A stretch of 64,000 nt of DNA from a candidate division CSSED10-310 bacterium (GTDB taxonomy: Bacteria; CSSED10-310): positions 59,066-123,065 of the forward strand of contig JAFGEQ010000023.1 in NCBI GenBank assembly GCA_016931515.1. The letters run 5' to 3'. This document shows positions 60,559 to 64,000 of the stretch, piece by piece; position 1 is the first letter of the stretch; every line of letters begins with the position of its first letter. The position numbers and the translations under genes are program-made. The notes beneath the pieces are model-generated. The model did not search any database. It saw only the letters and a program-made list of their open reading frames with translations, and had not been told where the DNA came from.

Positions 60559-63500
60559 GGTTCCCCCGCACACGCGGTGATAGACCCTTTCCAAACGGCG
60601 CTTTCATCGCTCTAGCCGTGGTTCCCCCGCACACGCGGTGATAGACCCCAATGGGCGCGCCCCCGGACAGACGTTCGAGAGGTTCCCCCGCACACGCGGT
60701 GATAGACCTCCTCCAGATTGTTTGTATAACGGACATCTTCAGGTTCCCCCGCACACGCGGTGATAGACCCATGGTCGTCACCGGAGATAAAACCATAAGG
60801 CAGGTTCCCCCGCACACGCGGTGATAGACCTCCGATGACTGGGAAAAGAAATAGTTGAAATAAGGTTCCCCCGCACACGCGGTGATAGACCCAAACTGAA
60901 CAAGTCCTATTCGTTTTTTTGTAGGGTTCCCCCGCACACGCGGTGATAGACCTTATCTTGAACACTTCCCATAACATCACTGAGAGGTTCCCCCGCACAC
61001 GCGGTGATAGACCTTCATATTGTCGGATGTATTTCCAGTCTGGGGAGGTTCCCCCGCACACGCGGTGATAGACCTCGATGATGAAAAGTATCAATGGATT
61101 CCAGCAGGGTTCCCCCGCACACGCGGTGATAGACCTCACTCATTATTCCTATTTTTAGAGAAGGGAGTGGTTCCCCCGCACACGCGGTGATAGACCTATA
61201 GTAAAGCAACAAGGTCCATTCCTTATTTTGGTTCCCCCGCACACGCGGTGATAGACCGCTCCCGCAACTCATCCGTCGTCGGCGCAGTACGGTTCCCCCG
61301 CACACGCGGTGATAGACCTACACTGGCAGCATTTCAGGAAGCGGCGAAATAGGTTCCCCCGCACACGCGGTGATAGACCCTCAGGACCTTGCCGTCGAGC
61401 CGTTTCACATAGGGTTCCCCCGCACACGCGGTGATAGACCTGCTTTTTGGTTGATTCATTTTTCGATCTCCTAGGTTCCCCCGCACACGCGGTGATAGAC
61501 CTCTGATAATGGCTGTCCGCATTTTAAGGGCGGTGGTTCCCCCGCACACGCGGTGATAGACCCCCGAAACGGCATATCATGGTTTGTTCAAAGTGGGTTC
61601 CCCCGCACACGCGGTGATAGACCTTTGTATGTCATTCGATGGTGATTTTCAAAAGGGGTTCCCCCGCACACGCGGTGATAGACCTGTTCCGCCTGATGGA
61701 TCAAGTTTTGCAATCTCGGTTCCCCCGCACACGCGGTGATAGACCTGATTAAAAGAGATAACATGCCTTCCGTGCCGAGGTTCCCCCGCACACGCGGTGA
61801 TAGACCCTTTATAATCTTTCACTTCTCATTCCCCTTGTTGGTTCCCCCGCACACGCGGTGATAGACCTTTGCTTACAAGTCAAGATATTATTTTACGGTG
61901 GGTTCCCCCGCACACGCGGTGATAGACCCTGCCAAAGGATAAGCCTCAACGGTCGCTGGTCGGTTCCCCCGCACACGCGGTGATAGACCCCATTGTGAGA
62001 CGGCTTGTGGCGATATCTTCAAGGTTCCCCCGCACACGCGGTGATAGACCCCGGTTTATCGTTTCCAAGATTGCACAGATTGAGGTTCCCCCGCACACGC
62101 GGTGATAGACCTGACGATTTGATAAAAAATACTGACGCATCCATGGTTCCCCCGCACACGCGGTGATAGACCTTGCACACTGTACCCGATATCTTCAATT
62201 ATGTGGGTTCCCCCGCACACGCGGTGATAGACCCCATCATATAATGCAGTAGATTTAATACGGAAAGGTTCCCCCGCACACGCGGTGATAGACCGTCTAT
62301 GAATATGGAATGGAAAGCAGATGAAGGGGTTCCCCCGCACACGCGGTGATAGACCATATCATTACTGCCAGAATCATATTCTGTTGCAGGTTCCCCCGCA
62401 CACGCGGTGATAGACCCTGTCCTTTTTCTCCAGCTCTATGATGTTCTCGGGTTCCCCCGCACACGCGGTGATAGACCTGGAATGCTCCCCACTCACTTTT
62501 TACCTTTGAAGGTTCCCCCGCACACGCGGTGATAGACCTCCGTTCCGTCAACGGCGGCACAAACTTGTTTAGGTTCCCCCGCACACGCGGTGATAGACCC
62601 TTCATCGGGATCACCGACCGAAGCGGACACACGGTTCCCCCGCACACGCGGTGATAGACCCCGCAAGGTCAAAATCTATCGGTATCGCAACGAGGTTCCC
62701 CCGCACACGCGGTGATAGACCCACCTACACTGGCAGTGGCTATGGCTACAACACGGTTCCCCCGCACACGCGGTGATAGACCTTTTTATGGTTCGTCACT
62801 CAAAATCGATGACGTGGTTCCCCCGCACACGCGGTGATAGACCCTCCGTCTGTTACGCTAACCACACCCATTAATAGGTTCCCCCGCACACGCGGTGATA
62901 GACCGGAGATCGAAACACATGGACCGGACTTCAGCCAGGTTCCCCCGCACACGCGGTGATAGACCGCGTTCCTGCTTCCGGCATGACGATGATGACAAGG
63001 TTCCCCCGCACACGCGGTGATAGACCTACCAATGGTAGTTTTATTTGGCAATGGCAAGTGGTTCCCCCGCACACGCGGTGATAGACCCATGAGCAATACG
63101 CCCTCTAAGGTGTGGCTGCCGGTTCCCCCGCACACGCGGTGATAGACCTGAAAAATGAAAGCATTGCCTTCCTGTGTCAGTGGTTCCCCCGCACACGCGG
63201 TGATAGACCTATAAACTACTTGGTAACATCATCATTGCCCTGGGTTCCCCCGCACACGCGGTGATAGACCCAGATTTGGCACACGCGTTATAATCGGCGT
63301 CCGGGTTCCCCCGCACACGCGGTGATAGACCCATTATTGTTAGCCCAACCGCCATAGACCCAGTGGTTCCCCCGCACACGCGGTGATAGACCTTATATGG
63401 GCCAGAACAGCTCAGGAAGCTATCGGGTTCCCCCGCACACGCGGTGATAGACCTGATCATTTAATGAGACTTGGAGAGGTTAAAAAGGTTCCCCCGCACA

Positions 63501-64000
63501 CGCGGTGATAGACCGAGGACCGTGATCCTCTCCTACATCGGAGCAATGGTTCCCCCGCACACGCGGTGATAGACCCTCTTCAGACGGACACGGTTCAGGG
63601 TAAGTGGAGGTTCCCCCGCACACGCGGTGATAGACCTTTATACTGGTTTAATCCGGTCAATGAGCAGTTGGTTCCCCCGCACACGCGGTGATAGACCCCG
63701 CGTAAATAATCATATTCGAAGTCGTGTTCCGGTTCCCCCGCACACGCGGTGATAGACCTGTTTTTCCATCTGAGATATCACCATGATCACAGGTTCCCCC
63801 GCACACGCGGTGATAGACCCGTGCTTCCGGATCTTCCAACCCTCGAACTTTGGGTTCCCCCGCACACGCGGTGATAGACCGTGTAACGGCTCAGCAGGTC
63901 AGATTTTAAAGCTGGTTCCCCCGCACACGCGGTGATAGACCCATCGAGGACTACGAGACCTTCCACTTCGGCGAGGTTCCCCCGCACACGCGGTGATAGA
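60559..64000 (+). CRISPR. Type I-E CRISPR array, at least 57 repeats
   Basis: Direct reading gives 57 repeats (the last truncated at 26 bases) and 56 spacers at an exact 61-base period. The 28-base identical core begins GGTTCCCCC and ends GATAGACC; all full copies I read are identical. By type I-E rules a repeat is 29 bases and a spacer 32, so the base after GATAGACC is the 29th. Over 56 positions it is T 26, C 23, G 6, A 1. The predicted crRNA 5' handle is ATAGACC plus that base. The internal stem CCGC/GCGG is shorter than usual. No decayed distal repeat is reached, so the array continues beyond the window. Confidence 0.97.

Noticed and set aside
60494-63987. Many minus-strand reading frames with repeated SPRVRGN, ITACAGEP and YHRVCGGT peptides
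   Set aside because: They are the CRISPR repeat translated in three frames. Period, spacing and spacer variation show an array and not protein genes.
1-64000. tRNA, rRNA or riboswitch genes
   Set aside because: No cloverleaf, rRNA stretch or known riboswitch core was recognised in the intergenic regions by eye; a covariance-model scan could still find a small RNA.

Overview
The window looks like a chromosomal stretch of a Gram-negative-type (diderm) anaerobe or facultative anaerobe from a lineage I cannot name. Outer-membrane features (a porin-like barrel, a YbgF/CpoB-like lipoprotein, LysM and lipobox proteins, a second small barrel ending in Phe) show two membranes. A tungsten-type aldehyde oxidoreductase locus points to anaerobic metabolism. 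The 541-residue P5C dehydrogenase and the PiT transporter with a PhoU-like tail recall the Bacteroidetes/FCB side of the tree, but this is only a hint. Base composition is about 50% GC by eye, with an AT-richer island at about 38.7-41.7 kb. No rRNA or tRNA was recognised.

Layout. 0-19.3 kb, mostly minus strand: porin fragment, PhoR/PhoB-type two-component pair, a plus-strand tricorn-type protease, an orphan ATP-grasp-like enzyme, a HerA/FtsK-type ATPase, a PiT phosphate transporter, SMC, and an ECF sigma factor coupled to a zinc-finger/TPR protein. 19.3-35.7 kb, plus strand: YbgF-like lipoprotein, LysM protein, then a tightly packed series dprA-topA-xerC-hslU-FN3 lipoprotein-dapA-dapB-S55 protease-propeller protein-DUF4412, then a second DUF4412 gene and a terminator. 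The string resembles the conserved dprA-topA-trmFO-xerC-hslV-hslU order, but trmFO and hslV are absent and HslU lacks the usual HslV-activating tail. 35.8-41.7 kb: P5C dehydrogenase, a NusG paralogue bracketed by simple repeats, and an AT-rich island of membrane proteins (TspO, DUF2177, DUF1295, CPBP protease). 41.9-50.6 kb, minus strand: a secreted beta-helix protein, then a four-gene unit in which aldehyde:ferredoxin oxidoreductase is split into two halves, each fused to a different NADH-dehydrogenase/hydrogenase-type electron module, followed by ThiF-like and MoaD/ThiS-like genes. Upstream lie a tandem array of hairpins and a DUF169 gene. 50.8-64 kb, plus strand: a small barrel protein with a strong terminator, then a complete type I-E CRISPR-Cas operon (cas3, cse1, cse2, cas7e, cas5e, cas6e, cas1, cas2), a leader with a promoter, and an array of at least 57 repeats that runs off the window.

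The two most unusual items are the cross-fused split aldehyde oxidoreductase (44.8-49.2 kb), which I infer to be an NAD(P)-linked tungstoenzyme built from two chimeric subunits, and the CRISPR array in which the 29th repeat position is a variable base with a strong pyrimidine bias, apparently preserving a PAM nucleotide for each spacer.
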